NCBI GenBank assembly: GCA_015061115.1
Contig: SUXE01000005.1
Location: 62,001 to 126,000, forward strand
Source: Bacteroidales bacterium
GTDB lineage: Bacteria; Bacteroidota; Bacteroidia; Bacteroidales; Paludibacteraceae
Direction: 5' to 3'
Length of the DNA: 64,000 nt
A program made the position numbers and the translations under genes. A model generated the notes under the pieces. That model did not search any database. It was not told the origin of the DNA and saw nothing but the letters and a program-made list of their open reading frames with translations. Of the stretch, positions 42,794-51,664 are shown one piece after another (the stretch's first letter is position 1; each line of letters starts with the position of its first letter).

Positions 42794-43381
42794 ATGGAAA
42801 AAGAAAAGATAAAAGAAAATATTAGCTGGGCATGTGAATCCATGCGAAGACATATACAAGAGAATTGCGTAAATAAGGAAATTTGTAATTATTTGTTTGT
42901 CGCGATTCGCTTAAATAAAGAGAATGAATCTTTTCACTTTATGGATTTTATAAATTTTATAAAAACCTCTAAACTAGAGTTGATAAATGATCGTGATTTA
43001 TGTGAACAAATTAGTGAGGAACAAGCTTCTTTGACATGGGTAGATTTTACTCCATATAGAGTTGAAAAAGGGACACTTTTTGTTATGTGTAAATTAGTCC
43101 CTTTCGGGAATTGCGAAAAAGAAATCGGTTTTCATGTAAGCATTGATGGATTCCGTCACTATCCCATATATGGACAAAAATATGATTTAAATTATTTTTG
43201 GCAAGTAAGTGATAGGGATTATCAAAAGAGGGAAGAAAAATGGTGTAGACGGAGCCGGAGAATTTTAGAAAAATACAAGATTCAAAAATGGTTTGCTAAA
43301 CGAATATATAGGTACTTTGGTAAAAAAATAAACATATTGGATTTGGACAAAGAAATGAAAAGTATTAATGTCTTTTCGTGA
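42794..43381 (+). CDS. Putative immunity protein for the Rhs tip
   Basis: A 195-residue cytosolic-type protein (no signal peptide) whose ATG is 2 bp after the Rhs stop codon, the normal place for the cognate immunity gene. It is A+T-rich, charged at the C-terminus (WCRRSRRILEKYKIQKWFAKRIYRYF), and matches no family I know. Function is inferred from position only. Confidence 0.7.
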   Translation: MEKEKIKENISWACESMRRHIQENCVNKEICNYLFVAIRLNKENESFHFMDFINFIKTSKLELINDRDLCEQISEEQASLTWVDFTPYRVEKGTLFVMCKLVPFGNCEKEIGFHVSIDGFRHYPIYGQKYDLNYFWQVSDRDYQKREEKWCRRSRRILEKYKIQKWFAKRIYRYFGKKINILDLDKEMKSINVFS

Positions 43382-43412
43382 TTGATTAGACCCGAAAAAT
43401 ACACTATCTTTG
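43382..43412 (+). promoter_or_regulatory. Promoter-like element before the displaced tip array
   Basis: TTG (43382-43384) and TATCTTTG (43405-43412) are 20 bp apart. It starts just after the first immunity gene and could express the downstream immunity genes. Confidence 0.5.
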
Positions 43413-43415
43413 TGG

Positions 43416-43658
43416 AGGCACCGGGCTGGTTTGTGGAGCGTTGGGAGGAGTTGCATCCACGGTAGCACCGGCAGGAGCATTGTGGGGCAGTCTATATGGA
43501 GCAGGCACTGGCTCCGTAATTGGCATGGTGGGCAGTGCCATGACCGGAGGCGACATAAAAGAAGGAATAATCTTTGGTGCGGCGGCCGGGCTTGTCGGCG
43601 GAGGCTTCCAAGGCTATTGTTCAGCCAAGAGTCAGGGGCTTAATCCGTGGACGGGAAA
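43416..43658 (+). repeat. Pre-tip homology repeat, copy 2
   Basis: Near-identical copy of 42221-42463, in the same orientation, joined to a different tip. It is a substrate for homologous exchange of the tip of the Rhs gene. Confidence 0.9.
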
Positions 43659-43983
43659 AACCCAAGGTCCAGAATACAATAAATACATCTTAAGCGAGAA
43701 TGGCATATATTCGACGCAAAAAGGATTGAATGAAGAGAAAGTGAGTATGTACCTTGAACAAATGAAAAATGGAACGTTTGATAAAAGTTCGCAAATAAGT
43801 GTTCTCGAACATAATGGAGCATATTATATCTCTGATGGTCATTGTCGAATGACTGCGGCATACCGTTATTATATGGGAACGGGTAATGATTCGTACATTT
43901 TTACATTGAAAAATAATGCATATATTTTTAATCGTTGCGATCCATCCGAATATGGTCTGAAAAACACGCATCTGTTCAAATAA
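43441..43983 (+). CDS. Displaced (orphan) Rhs tip with ParB/Srx-like toxin domain
   Basis: Open frame of 180 codons in the Rhs reading frame, without a normal start (only TTG). It has the pre-tip region (ending NPWTG), then a tip different from that of the main gene: ISVLEHNGAYYISDGHCRMTAAYRYYMG, which matches the DGHHR-type core of ParB/sulfiredoxin-like nuclease domains. No signal peptide or core domains are present, so it is a silent donor cassette rather than an active protein. Its cognate immunity gene follows at 9 bp. Confidence 0.75.
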   Translation: MGGVASTVAPAGALWGSLYGAGTGSVIGMVGSAMTGGDIKEGIIFGAAAGLVGGGFQGYCSAKSQGLNPWTGKTQGPEYNKYILSENGIYSTQKGLNEEKVSMYLEQMKNGTFDKSSQISVLEHNGAYYISDGHCRMTAAYRYYMGTGNDSYIFTLKNNAYIFNRCDPSEYGLKNTHLFK

Positions 43984-43992
43984 TGAATCATT

Positions 43993-44736
43993 ATGAAAAG
44001 AATAATATTAAATCCACGAAGCGAGTTTTCTTATTTATTGTCTGAGATGAAGGAGGGTGATGTTCTGATTCATTTTGCCCCTCATCCTCAAGGCAAAAAC
44101 GTAAGATATGTGGAGTCGAATAAAGATAAGTTTGAAATTTACACTGAACCTCATTGGATAGAATGTGGTTTGATGGAAAAAGGATTGCTCCATGACTTGG
44201 ATTTGGTTAATGAACACCTTGATGAGATTGGTGATTATGGAACTCTTGAATATGAATCTTTGAATGAAATTTGCTGTATTAAAGAAAAAAGAATAAAGAA
44301 AAAGGACTTTGATTATATAGGAAATGCAGAAAAACGATTAATCTATATCTTATATAGGAGACTTAAGAAAGATAGGTTTTTAGAAATTAATTTGGTGGGA
44401 TTGGCACCAGATTCTATAAGATCTTTTTTTCGTTATGCTTTGGATACACATGATAAATGTCCTATGACTTCGTATCTTTTCATCGTGTATGTAGATGGGG
44501 CTTTTTATGATACAATTGAAAATCCAACAATGGTTGTGAGCGAAGAGAGTATTAACGATATTTTTAGCTTATTGGAAGCAATGTTTTCTTATAACAGAAA
44601 AATTGTTGAAATGGAATGGCAGAAACGTCATAATTCTATTATGACGACGACCAAGAATAAGATAACGTTTTGCAAATGGTATGCAAAATTAAAAAAGAAG
44701 TTAAATGAGTGTGTATATAGAATTAAGTTACATTAA
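43993..44736 (+). CDS. Putative immunity protein for the displaced tip
   Basis: A 247-residue protein with no signal peptide, 9 bp after the displaced tip. The first two thirds are mixed alpha/beta (RIILNPRSEFSYLLSEMKEGDVLIHF); the C-terminus is basic (KWYAKLKKKLNECVYRIKLH). No known family. Keeping the immunity gene is useful even when the tip is silent because kin carrying the tip would kill without it. Function inferred from position. Confidence 0.65.
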   Translation: MKRIILNPRSEFSYLLSEMKEGDVLIHFAPHPQGKNVRYVESNKDKFEIYTEPHWIECGLMEKGLLHDLDLVNEHLDEIGDYGTLEYESLNEICCIKEKRIKKKDFDYIGNAEKRLIYILYRRLKKDRFLEINLVGLAPDSIRSFFRYALDTHDKCPMTSYLFIVYVDGAFYDTIENPTMVVSEESINDIFSLLEAMFSYNRKIVEMEWQKRHNSIMTTTKNKITFCKWYAKLKKKLNECVYRIKLH

Positions 44737-44776
44737 TATGTTAGAAATCTCCTTTGGGGAGATATAGAACTATGAT

Positions 44777-44809
44777 AATATTGTTCACTAAAAATAAGAA
44801 CAATATTTT
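44777..44809 (+). terminator. Inverted repeat, possible weak terminator
   Basis: AATATTGTTC (44777-44786) and GAACAATATT (44798-44807) form a perfect 10-bp stem, but only a few T follow. Placed between two immunity-type genes. Confidence 0.45.
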
Positions 44810-44827
44810 GAATAGATATAAAGGAAA

Positions 44828-45226
44828 ATGATTGGAAAAATTGATTTATTGGATAGAGAAAAAAGTGGTATTGTAGAAAAAAAAATTTTTCAAAATATCC
44901 CTTTGATAAAAGAAAATGGAAATGGTTGCATTATACAAATCATTTCAGAAGATTCCTTAAAAAAATTCTATCTTTTTAAAGACGGAATTTATTCTTTTTT
45001 TCTAACTTACGAATTGTTCTATTTTTTAGTAATTATAATGAAAAATAAGAAATTCGCATTGAAACAATACGATGATGATATTTTTGCCATCAGTTTAACT
45101 GAAGATGAATTGGCAGATGTTTACGAAACAGTATCCGACCTGATACCAGGAAGTTTTGACTATCACAATAACCCAACTTTAATAACTAACAAGTTAGAAC
45201 TTTTGGTAGATATTTTTATGCTGTAA
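44828..45226 (+). CDS. Putative third immunity protein (tip missing)
   Basis: A 132-residue acidic protein (IGKIDLLDREKSG ... ISLTEDELADVYETVSDL), with no signal peptide and no family that I recognise. By position in the array it is likely an immunity protein whose toxin tip has been lost: no tip precedes it, only the previous immunity gene. RBS-like AAAGGAAA lies before the ATG. Confidence 0.6.
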   Translation: MIGKIDLLDREKSGIVEKKIFQNIPLIKENGNGCIIQIISEDSLKKFYLFKDGIYSFFLTYELFYFLVIIMKNKKFALKQYDDDIFAISLTEDELADVYETVSDLIPGSFDYHNNPTLITNKLELLVDIFML

Positions 45227-45256
45227 AAAAACTCTATTTTTCACCTCTACGCTGCA

Positions 45257-45460
45257 GTGCTCGGCGGACTTAGTGCGGCCATGACCGAAGGCGACATAAA
45301 AGAAGGAATAATTTTTGGAGCAGCGGCCGGGCTTGTCGGCGGATGCTTCCAAGGCTACTGTTCAGTCAAGAATCAGGGTCTTAATCCGTGGACGGGAGCT
45401 AAACTGCCAGAGACGACGGTGAAGAGAACATTCTGTGTGCTCGCCTACGGCTCGCACTAA
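45257..45460 (+). pseudogene. Truncated third displaced Rhs tip
   Basis: The frame begins mid-domain (AAMTEGDIKEGIIFGAAAGLVGG) and runs through NPWTG into only about ten residues of a new tip (AKLPETTVKRT). The rest of the frame (CVLAYGSH) is read from the inverted dispersed repeat that starts at 45437, so the tip was cut off by that repeat or by a deletion ending at it. Confidence 0.75.
45281..45397 (+). repeat. Pre-tip homology repeat, copy 3 (partial, diverged)
   Basis: Aligned with 42345-42460 of the Rhs gene over about 117 bp, from ATGACCG to GACGGGA, with more differences than copy 2 (for example GGTGCGG against GGAGCAG). Confidence 0.8.
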
Positions 45461-45536
45461 GAAAGGGGTTAGGGCGTTCCGCCCTTAACAATCCTCGTTT
45501 TTCTCCTACTATTATTTTCGTCGAATTGACGTTAAA
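45437..45536 (-). repeat. Dispersed intergenic repeat, copy B (inverted)
   Basis: Inverted counterpart of 30295-30413. It includes the GA/GA hairpin (45437-45457), the palindrome GTTAGGGC ... GCCCTTAAC (45468-45489), and CGTCGAATT near its end. It truncates the third tip and lies just before the antitoxin gene. Confidence 0.75.
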
Positions 45537-45605
45537 ATGTGCAATTTTACTTTTCAAAGTTGGTTAGTGTTATTTTAATGAAGATTTAAAAACAAGGAGG
45601 TGAAT

Positions 45606-45833
45606 ATGTGTGTGTTTTGCAAAGCAAACGAAGTCATTAGCTCTACAACAACTCATGTTGTGGATTATAAGGGCTGTTTGATTATCGTGAAAAATGTCCC
45701 TTGTGAAGAGTGTGTACAGTGTGGTGAGATTTTTATCTCTGATGATGTCGCTATAAGATTGGAAAAAATCGTTGATTCCGCTAAAAAGGCAATGCAAGAA
45801 ATATCAGTGTTTGATTATAATAAAGTGGCATGA
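45606..45833 (+). CDS. Orphan MqsA/YgiT-type zinc-finger antitoxin
   Basis: About 75 residues with two CxxC pairs, CVFC at the start and CEECVQCGE near residues 36-44, the zinc-binding pattern of YgiT/MqsA antitoxins, followed by a helix (AIRLEKIVDSAKKAMQEI). The start is ATG at 45606, six bases after a strong AAGGAGGTG ribosome-binding site, unusual for this phylum. The toxin (MqsR or DUF4258 type), normally just upstream, is missing; the dispersed repeat ends there instead. The HTH half found in full MqsA is absent. Confidence 0.8.
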   Translation: MCVFCKANEVISSTTTHVVDYKGCLIIVKNVPCEECVQCGEIFISDDVAIRLEKIVDSAKKAMQEISVFDYNKVA

Positions 45834-45871
45834 TGTCTTTTGTTTTATGAAGATATTACGTTTATTAATAG

Positions 45872-45913
45872 AAAAGCAGCGTCGGGATATTATCGTCGAC
45901 GCTGCTTTTTCTA
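45872..45913. terminator. Bidirectional terminator between antitoxin and pyrG
   Basis: A perfect 13-bp stem AAAAGCAGCGTCG/CGACGCTGCTTTT with T-runs on both strands; the antitoxin and pyrG converge on it. Confidence 0.9.
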
Positions 45914-45936
45914 TTATATTTGGACAACGGAATAGT

Positions 45937-47559
<1,623 letters not shown>

Positions 47560-47579
47560 CTATGATATTAAAAACATTA

Positions 47580-47587
47580 CAAAATTA
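47580..47587 (-). promoter_or_regulatory. -7 element of pyrG
   Basis: The minus strand reads TAATTTTG, 26 bp before the start codon. Confidence 0.55.
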
Positions 47588-47753
47588 CAAAATATGATGA
47601 ATGTGATAGACGTAATTGGAAAGATGCTTCGTAGGTTTTTGTTGTTGTTGAAATCTGTAAGAAATTTTAATATTATTGTTTCTGTTTTTAAGCAATTTTA
47701 ATTTTATGCTTACGTTTTGTTATTTATTTGCGTTCCTTGTATGACTTTAAAAC

Positions 47754-47786
47754 AAAAAATCCCCGTCTTTAAGACGAGGATTTTTT
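47754..47786 (-). terminator. Terminator of the repeat-rich surface protein gene
   Basis: AATCCCCGTCTT pairs with AAGACGAGGATT, with T-runs on both sides; it lies 24 bp after the stop codon at 47810. Confidence 0.85.
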
Positions 47787-47809
47787 ATCATAAATATGGA
47801 ATGTCAATG

Positions 47810-50119
47810 TTATTGTTCCAAAGTTTCAACTCTTGAATCCAAATCTTGAACTTTAGTTTCCAAAGTCTCAACTCTAGGGCTTAAACCATTAGTTGCATCG
47901 TTGACTGCAGAATTCAAAGTTCCGACAGAAGTTTCCAAAGTCACAACTCTAGGGCTTAAACCAGTGGTTGCATCGTTGACTGCAGAATTCAAAGTTCCGA
48001 CAGAAGTTTCCAAAGTCTCAACTCTAGGGCTTAAACCATTAGTTGCATCGTTGACTGCAGAATTCAAAGTTCCGACAGAAGTTTCCAAAGTCTCAACTCT
48101 AGGGCTCAAACCAGTGGTTGCATCGTTGACTGCAGTATTCAAAGTTCCGACAGAAGTTTCCAAAGTCTCAACTCTAGGGCTTAAACCAGTGGTTGCATCG
48201 TTGACTGCGGTATTCAAAGTTCCGACAGAAGTTTCCAAAGTCTCAACTCTAGGGCTCAAACCAGTGGTTGCATCGTTGACTGCAGTATTCAAAGTTCCGA
48301 CAGAAGTTTCCAAAGCGCCGACTTTAGTTGTTAAACCACTAACAGTATTGCTAATTCCATCAAGCCCTGCAGCTGTCAACGCTGCTGCAATCTTTTGGTT
48401 GATAAGAATAGTTAGCTTTTCATTACTTAGGTTATCCAGTTTATTCAACAACTCTCTGTATTTAGTATCAGCTTCAGTGCTGTCTGCAAGATGTTTGGCT
48501 TTTGCCTTGTCAAGCTCTTTTGTCAAAGAATCATTTTTCAAATTGATTGTTTGTGCCCAGCTGACAAGTTTTTGCATCGTACTGTTGAGGTTTGAAAGGT
48601 TTGTCGAGTGTGTTGCCAAGTTAGATGAGTTTTCATTTACTGTTGCTTGTATTCCATCAATCTCATTTTCAATAGAGAATACTTCTTCATCAATATACTC
48701 TGTTATATTCATATTGAGAGTATCCAACTTGCCAGTGATCACTTTTGCAAGGCTGTCAATCTTATTCTTCATGTCCTTTGACGATGCAGTAGCATTGTTA
48801 GTCACTGTTTGTGTAAGATTGCTGATAGCTTTTGCATGGCTTTTGCTGATACTGTCAACCTGAGCGTTCAAAGTCGATGTTTTGCTGTCAAATTTAGTTT
48901 CTAACACAGAGTCTTTGTCTGTCAAACCTATAATTTTGCTTTCGTTAGCTGAAATCCTGTTGTTCAAGACAAGATCGTCTGCTTGTGCCTTTCTTTCCGA
49001 AACAAGTATTTTGTCGTCTACTTTGCCCAACTCAGTTTGGATAGTTTCAATCTTTTTGTTGATCTCTTTCTTGTTGTCTGCAACAGTAGCAGAAAGAGTG
49101 TTGACTGTATTTGTCAATTCGCTTGCTCTTAAGTCTGTGCTGTTGATTGATTGAGAAAGAGAACCTACTGACTTGTCAAGTGCTCGTAAATCGTCATTTG
49201 TCGCATAAACGGACATTCCTGATTTGGTCATGAAATATTGCATTGTGTCTTTCTTCGCATATAGCTTGTTGACCTCTTTCAAGTTTTTGTAGTTTGATTC
49301 AGCCAACGCCTTGTTCGCATCGACAGTCTGGCTCAACTCAGCTATCGTCTCAGTTGTTGTTTTTGAGAATGAGTTGAAGTTGGCTTTTGATGTATAAGAA
49401 GACAATGTGTCTTTGTTCGCTAACGATACTATTTCAGACTTTGTTGCATATTTGGCGGCGTCAGACTGCAATTCAGTAATCCAATAATTATTGGCATCGA
49501 CAACTGATTTCAAACTGTCAATTCTGTAGTTGCTGGAACGAAGGCCTCTGTTGTGCAAATCCATAACATCATCTTTGGTTGCATAATCAACAAGAATTTT
49601 CCTTGTGCTGTCAGCTGAGTATGCCGCAACGTCTTCTATTTTTGCATATTCCGACATGTCTGGTTTGCCTGTCAAGTCCTTCCAATGACCAGAGAAACTA
49701 TCAGCAGACTTGAGAGCGTAAAGTGCGTAAGGCACACTGCTTATAGGGCTTGAGGCAACCACTTTGTCTGTCAATTCTGAGTTTGTGGATGTCGATGTCC
49801 TGATGATGTATTTGCCTGTCGACCAATCTATGCCACTGAATGATCCTGTCGCCGCACTGCCTTCTCCGATTTTGATGGCGAACGAGCCGTAGGCGTTGGT
49901 TGTGGCGTTGTGCATCTCTGAATACACAATCTCGTTTGAACCAAGGCCGTCTTTCAAAATCTCAACCTTGATAAACACTGTCTGGTTGGCTATCGGTGAT
50001 CCTGATGTGGAACGAACGACACTTTGATAGTTGATACTCTGTGGAGTGGCTGCGTTGGCGTTGATTGCCATAAAAGGCAGCGTCGCTAATATTATTTTAT
50101 TAAGTATATTTTTATTCAT
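47810..50119 (-). CDS. Secreted coiled-coil surface protein with tandem 25-residue repeats
   Basis: A 769-residue exported protein with signal peptide ending NANA near residue 23. Residues about 24-140 are a beta-domain often found at the N-terminus of Bacteroidota surface and tail-fibre-like proteins (INYQSVVRSTSGSPIANQTVFIKVEI ... SSVPYALYAL). A long helical, heptad-like region follows (140-600), and then six copies of a 25-residue unit around GLSPRVETLETSVGTLN plus AVNDATT. The last segment is a short coiled coil (VQDLDSRVETLEQ). The gene is 12 bp downstream of another secreted protein gene. The overall shape suggests a trimeric stalk or fibre. Confidence 0.85.
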   Translation of the reverse strand: MNKNILNKIILATLPFMAINANAATPQSINYQSVVRSTSGSPIANQTVFIKVEILKDGLGSNEIVYSEMHNATTNAYGSFAIKIGEGSAATGSFSGIDWSTGKYIIRTSTSTNSELTDKVVASSPISSVPYALYALKSADSFSGHWKDLTGKPDMSEYAKIEDVAAYSADSTRKILVDYATKDDVMDLHNRGLRSSNYRIDSLKSVVDANNYWITELQSDAAKYATKSEIVSLANKDTLSSYTSKANFNSFSKTTTETIAELSQTVDANKALAESNYKNLKEVNKLYAKKDTMQYFMTKSGMSVYATNDDLRALDKSVGSLSQSINSTDLRASELTNTVNTLSATVADNKKEINKKIETIQTELGKVDDKILVSERKAQADDLVLNNRISANESKIIGLTDKDSVLETKFDSKTSTLNAQVDSISKSHAKAISNLTQTVTNNATASSKDMKNKIDSLAKVITGKLDTLNMNITEYIDEEVFSIENEIDGIQATVNENSSNLATHSTNLSNLNSTMQKLVSWAQTINLKNDSLTKELDKAKAKHLADSTEADTKYRELLNKLDNLSNEKLTILINQKIAAALTAAGLDGISNTVSGLTTKVGALETSVGTLNTAVNDATTGLSPRVETLETSVGTLNTAVNDATTGLSPRVETLETSVGTLNTAVNDATTGLSPRVETLETSVGTLNSAVNDATNGLSPRVETLETSVGTLNSAVNDATTGLSPRVVTLETSVGTLNSAVNDATNGLSPRVETLETKVQDLDSRVETLEQ
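47867..48316 (-). repeat. Six tandem 75-bp repeats
   Basis: Six in-frame copies, 75 bp each, in the 3' part of the surface protein gene. Copies carry alternating single-base variants (ATTAGTTG or GTGGTTG; GCAGAATTC or GCAGTATTC), which shows block-wise duplication or slippage. Copy number is likely variable between strains. Confidence 0.9.
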
Positions 50120-50131
50120 GACGATGATATT

Positions 50132-51349
50132 TTACTTGACAATGACTTTTGTTGTGTATCTCTTATGTTTTCCTTGAGTGAACGCTACCACGTATGCGCC
50201 TACATGGCTCAGGTTCAATGTTATAGTTCGATCTGCTGGTTTGATAGGAGCGAGTGCCAGACTACCCTTGTAGTCGAACACTATAATCTCGCCCTTTTTG
50301 AGTTCATCAGCTGTGAATCCATCCAAAGTAAGATCGAAATCCTCTCCATGTTTCACAATCACGCTCTCTGTGGAGAATCCTTTTTTGTCGGCCGCTGCAA
50401 AATAAAGCGACTGCGGACAGATTGTCTTCAATCCTTCAGCTGTGCCGACGATGACGCTGTACGCTCCGTTCAGACCTTTCTCATCCTGATAAATCTTGTT
50501 GGTTTCGCCTGGCAAGTTCTCTCCGTCTTTCTGCCACTGGTATGTGTAGACTGGTTCTCCGATGTCATCCACTGTGATCACATTGCCAACTTTTGGAGTG
50601 ATGAATTCTTTGTCGTATCCGACGTTCACACTGAATTCCTTCATTTCTTTCCTGTATCCGTCGAAATAGCTCACTGTCATTTTTGCTGACACTGCATGGC
50701 CACCCTTGCCATAGTTGGATGGTAAGACGAAAGAGGCTATGGCAATTCCGTCTTCATGCTTGAATTTCTTTTCTGTGATGATAGGGAATGAGTCGACGTC
50801 GCTCTTCAAAGAGAATGATTCGATGTCGTTCGGCGCCCAGTTGGAAGACAATTTGATGTTGATTGTGTCTCCCGGACAGTAATTCTCCGCAAGCTGCAGA
50901 TCGTATGTTCTCTCGTCTACTATAGCATTAAGGATAATATCATTCGACGGCATTCTTTCTGGAAGCACGTTATCCCAACTTATGAAAGCTGAGTCATGGC
51001 CGATATATGGGTCGCTGATTGGTATTATCAAATCGCCTGTGTAGAATGTGTCTGCTGCATACTCTTTGTCCGCGATGTAATAATGGATAATATGTCGGGT
51101 AGTGGATAACCCGATTTCGTAGCCGTTCGACACGACAAATTTGGCATTTGCGATATTTTCTCTCGCATTTGCGTTATTGTCTGAATATCCAACGATAGCC
51201 TCACCTACTGTGTAAGTGACCTCAAGAGTGTTGCTCTCACCTCTTGCTGAACTGGCAGACATGGTCGCTGTTTGACCTGAGGTGTTGATGACGAAACAAC
51301 TCGGTAAAAGTAAGGTTATCAGTATTTTACTTAAATCCTTTTTCATCAT
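50132..51349 (-). CDS. Secreted protein with T9SS-like C-terminus
   Basis: About 405 residues from the tandem ATGs ending at 51349/51346 (MMKKDLSKILITLLLPSCFVINTSGQ, signal peptide); an upstream ATG at 51397 would spoil the signal peptide. An opening domain TYTVGEAIVGYSDN and a middle Ig-like domain (YTYQWQKDGENLPGETNKIY) are seen. The C-terminus (FDYKGSLALAPIKPADRTITLNLSHVGAYVVAF ... TKVIVK) is Por-sorting-domain-like. It is followed at 12 bp by the repeat-rich surface protein; the two may form one surface structure. Confidence 0.8.
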   Translation of the reverse strand: MMKKDLSKILITLLLPSCFVINTSGQTATMSASSARGESNTLEVTYTVGEAIVGYSDNNANARENIANAKFVVSNGYEIGLSTTRHIIHYYIADKEYAADTFYTGDLIIPISDPYIGHDSAFISWDNVLPERMPSNDIILNAIVDERTYDLQLAENYCPGDTINIKLSSNWAPNDIESFSLKSDVDSFPIITEKKFKHEDGIAIASFVLPSNYGKGGHAVSAKMTVSYFDGYRKEMKEFSVNVGYDKEFITPKVGNVITVDDIGEPVYTYQWQKDGENLPGETNKIYQDEKGLNGAYSVIVGTAEGLKTICPQSLYFAAADKKGFSTESVIVKHGEDFDLTLDGFTADELKKGEIIVFDYKGSLALAPIKPADRTITLNLSHVGAYVVAFTQGKHKRYTTKVIVK

Positions 51350-51560
51350 TAATATATTTGAGATTGCAAAATAGGAAAAAATGCAAAAAACATACAAACT
51401 ATTTTATTTTTATTCTTTGAATTGTTGATAAAGAATAAAAAGTGTTGAAAACTACAGTCTGTCTTTGGTGTGGACCCTGGGATTGACTTGATTTGTTAAC
51501 GTGTCGTTTTTGGCTGTTATCCTTTTTGCAAACAAGTCGTATTTTGAAATAGTATAAAAT

Positions 51561-51602
51561 TAAAGAGAATGAATCATAGTCGATGGATTCATCCTCTTTG
51601 TT
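51561..51602. terminator. Bidirectional terminator hairpin downstream of asnA
   Basis: A 14-bp stem, AAAGAGAATGAATC with GATTCATCCTCTTT and one mismatch, with T-rich tails on both strands. It lies 63 bp past the asnA stop codon. Confidence 0.8.
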
Positions 51603-51633
51603 TTTATTATGTGTTCAGATACGCATAATAAAA

Positions 51634-51659
51634 TAGAGACGCAATGATTTGCGCCTCTA
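51634..51659. repeat. REP-like palindrome
   Basis: TAGAGACGCAA and TTGCGCCTCTA form an 11-bp stem with one mismatch. It is another member of the family at 8175-8236, just after the asnA stop. Confidence 0.65.
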
Positions 51660-51664
51660 CATGA

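Noticed and set aside
47867-48316. CRISPR-like tandem repeats
   Set aside because: The units are contiguous, in frame, without unique spacers, and no cas gene is near.
47901-48863. A 320-codon plus-strand open frame across the repeat-rich surface protein gene
   Set aside because: It is antisense to a gene with signal peptide, known N-terminal domain and terminator; the frame stays open because the repeated 75-bp unit is free of stops in that frame.
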